From positions 1 to 64,000 of the forward strand of contig JADMIJ010000006.1 in the NCBI GenBank assembly GCA_015478655.1: 64,000 nucleotides of DNA, given 5' to 3'. The notes beneath the pieces were generated by a model. It did not search any database and was not told the DNA's origin. It saw nothing but the letters and a program-made list of their open reading frames with translations. The stretch comes from Acidimicrobiales bacterium. GTDB taxonomy: Bacteria > Actinomycetota > Acidimicrobiia > Acidimicrobiales > RAAP-2. How positions within the stretch are numbered: the stretch's first letter is position 1; the number at the start of each line of letters is the position of its first letter. A program made the translations under genes and the position numbers. Positions 62,399 to 64,000 of the stretch are shown piece by piece.

Positions 62399-63379
62399 TC
62401 ATGAGGTCGCGGGATCCGTGACTCCTACGAGCAGGTCGGTGCCCCACGTGGACCCCGGCGTGGTGGGCGTGCTTTCGACCCGAACGTTGGCACCCGTGTG
62501 GGGGGCGTCGACCATCTGGCCGGTGCCGACGTAGATGCCGACGTGGGTCACATCGCTCGGGCCGCCCCCGAAGAACAGCAGGTCGCCGGGCTCGACAGGG
62601 TCGCCAGGCCCGAGCTTGGTGGTGGCGTCGTACTGGTCTTGGGCGACTCGGGGGAGGGTGATGCCGGCCACCTTGTAGGCGGCCTGGACCAAACCGCTGC
62701 AGTCGAATCCGACACCGGGCGTCTCGCCGCCCCATATATAAGGAGTACCGACTTGGGCGAGAGCCCAGTCGGCGGCGATCCCTGGGGCCGTGCCGGCGGC
62801 CACCGTCTGGGCTTGGGTCTGTCCGTAGGACTGGGCGAGGCCGAGGACCTCGGAGACGTAGCTCTGACTGTGGTTGTAGGCGTAGACGGCGGCGGTGAGG
62901 TTGGCGCCGTTGGCGGCCCCGTTGGCGCAGAGATCCCGCGCCGCGGCGTACACGGCGTCGGTCGGGTCGTACGGGCTGGGCGGGTTCGCCCCGCCCGGTG
63001 GCACCGGGGTGTCGTAGGCGGAGAAGGTGGCGGGCTCGAACTGCATCGGTCCTTCGGCGCCGGCCGAGTTGGCACCGGAGTGGACGCCGGGGAGATTCGA
63101 GGTGCCGTTGCCCGATTCGACGGTACCGATGGCGGCGAGCACCGTCCATGGCAGTCCAGGGCAGGTGGTGGCGGCCTCCTGGTAGAGGATGAGCATGGCC
63201 GGCGGGACCTGGGCGGTCGCGGTAGCTGACGGCGTGCTGTCGCCGCCCCCGAGGAGCGAGGCGATCCCCGCGCCGGCCCCGGCGGCGAGCACGGCGACCA
63301 GGAGGACGAGTCCGCCAGCCCCTGCGGCGACCTTGGCGCCGAGACTGGGCGACGCGGTGGCGTCGAGCCCGATCGTCAC
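62399..63379 (-). CDS. Bifunctional lysozyme-like/NlpC-P60 cell-wall hydrolase
   Basis: Protein of 326 residues. An N-terminal membrane anchor (about 18-41) is followed by a transglycosylase-like domain (TVLAAIGTVESGNG, with the catalytic Glu in VESG; then AEGPMQFEPATFSAY) and a C-terminal NlpC/P60 peptidase (GVGFDCSGLVQAAYK with the Cys, and SDVTHVGIYVG with the His). This two-enzyme layout is the peptidoglycan hydrolase of Gram-positive conjugative elements (Tn916 Orf14 type), which opens the wall for the transfer channel. The GTG start overlaps the stop of the replication-relaxation gene (GTGA). Confidence 0.92.
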   Translation of the reverse strand: MTIGLDATASPSLGAKVAAGAGGLVLLVAVLAAGAGAGIASLLGGGDSTPSATATAQVPPAMLILYQEAATTCPGLPWTVLAAIGTVESGNGTSNLPGVHSGANSAGAEGPMQFEPATFSAYDTPVPPGGANPPSPYDPTDAVYAAARDLCANGAANGANLTAAVYAYNHSQSYVSEVLGLAQSYGQTQAQTVAAGTAPGIAADWALAQVGTPYIWGGETPGVGFDCSGLVQAAYKVAGITLPRVAQDQYDATTKLGPGDPVEPGDLLFFGGGPSDVTHVGIYVGTGQMVDAPHTGANVRVESTPTTPGSTWGTDLLVGVTDPATS

Positions 63380-64000
63380 CGGCCGTTGATCGGGAGGCTT
63401 GCGAGTTGGGCGAGGCGGAGTCGCGGCCCGGTGCTGGTGACCGGGAGCCAGACTGTGCCGTCGGGCGCCGCGCTGGGTACTCGGGCGGTGGTGGCGACGG
63501 GGACCGTCGGGTGGGCAAGGACGCGGCGGGCTTCGGCTTCACGGCGTGGACCGGCGAAAGTGAAGAGCACCCAGTTGGGGTGGCCGGCGGCGGCGGCCAA
63601 CTTGGCGTAGCCGTCGAGCTTGCTGGCGAGGCGATCGAGGCGTTCGGTGCCGTTGTCGTACTCGACGAGGAACGCGAGGCTGGTGCGGTTGTCGGACCAG
63701 ACGCCGTAGCCGTCGGGGCGGACGACCTCGCCCCACTCGCGAGCGCAGCGCCGCTCGGACCACCACTCCTCGAGGGCGCAGCATGGCCGGGTGCGAGCGG
63801 AGCGGAGCAGGGAGGTGAAGAAGCCGTTGAGGCCGACCAGGTGGGCGAGTCGTTGGCTGGCGGCGAGGTCGTGGGCCAGGCTGCGCCGCCAGGACAGGTC
63901 GGCCAGGTCGGTGCCGTGCTCGGCGGCGACGACAGCCGCGCCGAGCGGCCCGAGGACCCAGTGGTATGGAGACGGCTTGCCCCAGGCTTGGGGTCGGAAG
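63376..64000 (-). CDS. Replication-relaxation family protein (partial, N terminus outside window)
   Basis: The last 207 residues of a protein of the replication-relaxation family, reading in from the window edge. PYHWVLGPLGAAVVAAEHG, HLVGLNGFFTSLL, LEEWWSERRCAREWG and FLVEYDNGTERLDRLASKLDGYAKL are the family blocks; the acidic EYDNGTE resembles the metal-binding core of PD-(D/E)XK nucleases. These proteins are found on actinobacterial plasmids and conjugative elements and are thought to nick or relax the transfer DNA. The last residues continue as WVLFTFAGPRREAEARRVL. It overlaps the NlpC gene and is transcribed with it. Confidence 0.87.
   Translation of the reverse strand, partial: FRPQAWGKPSPYHWVLGPLGAAVVAAEHGTDLADLSWRRSLAHDLAASQRLAHLVGLNGFFTSLLRSARTRPCCALEEWWSERRCAREWGEVVRPDGYGVWSDNRTSLAFLVEYDNGTERLDRLASKLDGYAKLAAAAGHPNWVLFTFAGPRREAEARRVLAHPTVPVATTARVPSAAPDGTVWLPVTSTGPRLRLAQLASLPINGR

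Larger units (their letters stand above)
23525..64000. mobile_element. Putative integrative conjugative element inserted at tRNA-fMet (right end outside window)
   Basis: The gene content changes abruptly at the 3' end of the initiator tRNA, from conserved housekeeping genes to putative defence genes, broken genes, a Tad pilus locus, a toxin-antitoxin pair, a lysozyme-NlpC/P60 hydrolase and a replication-relaxation protein. The last two are characteristic of actinobacterial conjugative elements and plasmids. Repeated CCCTATGCA motifs lie next to the tRNA. No integrase, relaxase or DNA-transfer ATPase is in the window and no second copy of the tRNA 3' end was seen, so the right border must be beyond base 64000. 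Two nested or adjacent islands (23.5-49 kb defence, 49-64 kb transfer) are an alternative. Confidence 0.5.

Noticed and set aside
61254-63542. A single 762-residue protein covering the AbiEi-like and NlpC regions
   Set aside because: The part upstream of 62315 is Arg/Pro-rich and antiphase to the NlpC/P60 gene; only the part from 62315 has a real protein pattern.

Overview
The window is high-GC actinobacterial DNA. Two WhiB-type iron-sulfur regulators, a DivIVA-family protein, a UPF0182 membrane protein, a DUF2342 protein and a Lon-like PDZ protease point to Actinomycetota. The mix (MreB present, mycobacterial-type succinate dehydrogenase) fits a deep branch such as Acidimicrobiia, but that placement is inference.

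Bases 1-23524 look like ordinary chromosome. On the minus strand, 5088-62, lie sdhC-sdhA-sdhB, an SCP-2-like protein and two glyoxalase-fold proteins. A MoxR-like ATPase/VWA pair follows on the plus strand (5358-8902). Two whiB genes flank a formiminotransferase-like gene (9211-10688). Then come a catalytically intact HtrA protease (10801), a small protein, a DUF2342 protein, an HtrA-like protein that has lost its catalytic triad (14094-15407), mreB, a HEAT-repeat protein, a Lon-like PDZ protease, a DivIVA-family protein with an unusual C terminus, and a UPF0182 protein. DUF2342, PDZ-Lon and UPF0182 proteins are also neighbours in mycobacteria (Rv3195-Rv3193c region). The block ends at an initiator tRNA (23448-23524).

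From the 3' end of the tRNA to the window edge the content is accessory and reads as one integrated element. Four copies of a CCCTATGCA motif lie within 220 bp downstream of the tRNA. Next comes a dense set of putative defence genes: (a) a DUF6361 / phospholipase D-like / SF2 helicase cassette, with a frameshift in the first gene; (b) a Nudix / metallophosphoesterase / zinc-finger trio; (c) a large TM0106-type nuclease-Upf1-like helicase fusion with a partner of unknown function; (d) a four-gene BREX/DISARM-like operon of DUF499 ATPase, small protein, DUF1156 DNA methylase and PLD-SNF2 helicase, without PglZ in the window, preceded by small regulator-like genes. Several broken genes lie between these modules.

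From 49.4 kb the element carries a compact Tad (type IVc) pilus locus: SAF/CpaB, CpaE-like, TadA, TadB, TadC, pilin-like, three TadE/G-like proteins, a membrane-anchored LysM-BTAD regulator and a prepilin peptidase, almost all joined by ATGA/GTGA overlaps. An AbiEi/AbiEii-like toxin-antitoxin pair follows. The window ends with a lysozyme-NlpC/P60 cell-wall hydrolase and a replication-relaxation protein, both typical of actinobacterial conjugative elements. No integrase, relaxase or VirB4/FtsK-type motor is in view. The working model is a conjugative element at tRNA-fMet that carries a defence cargo and a Tad-type pilus.
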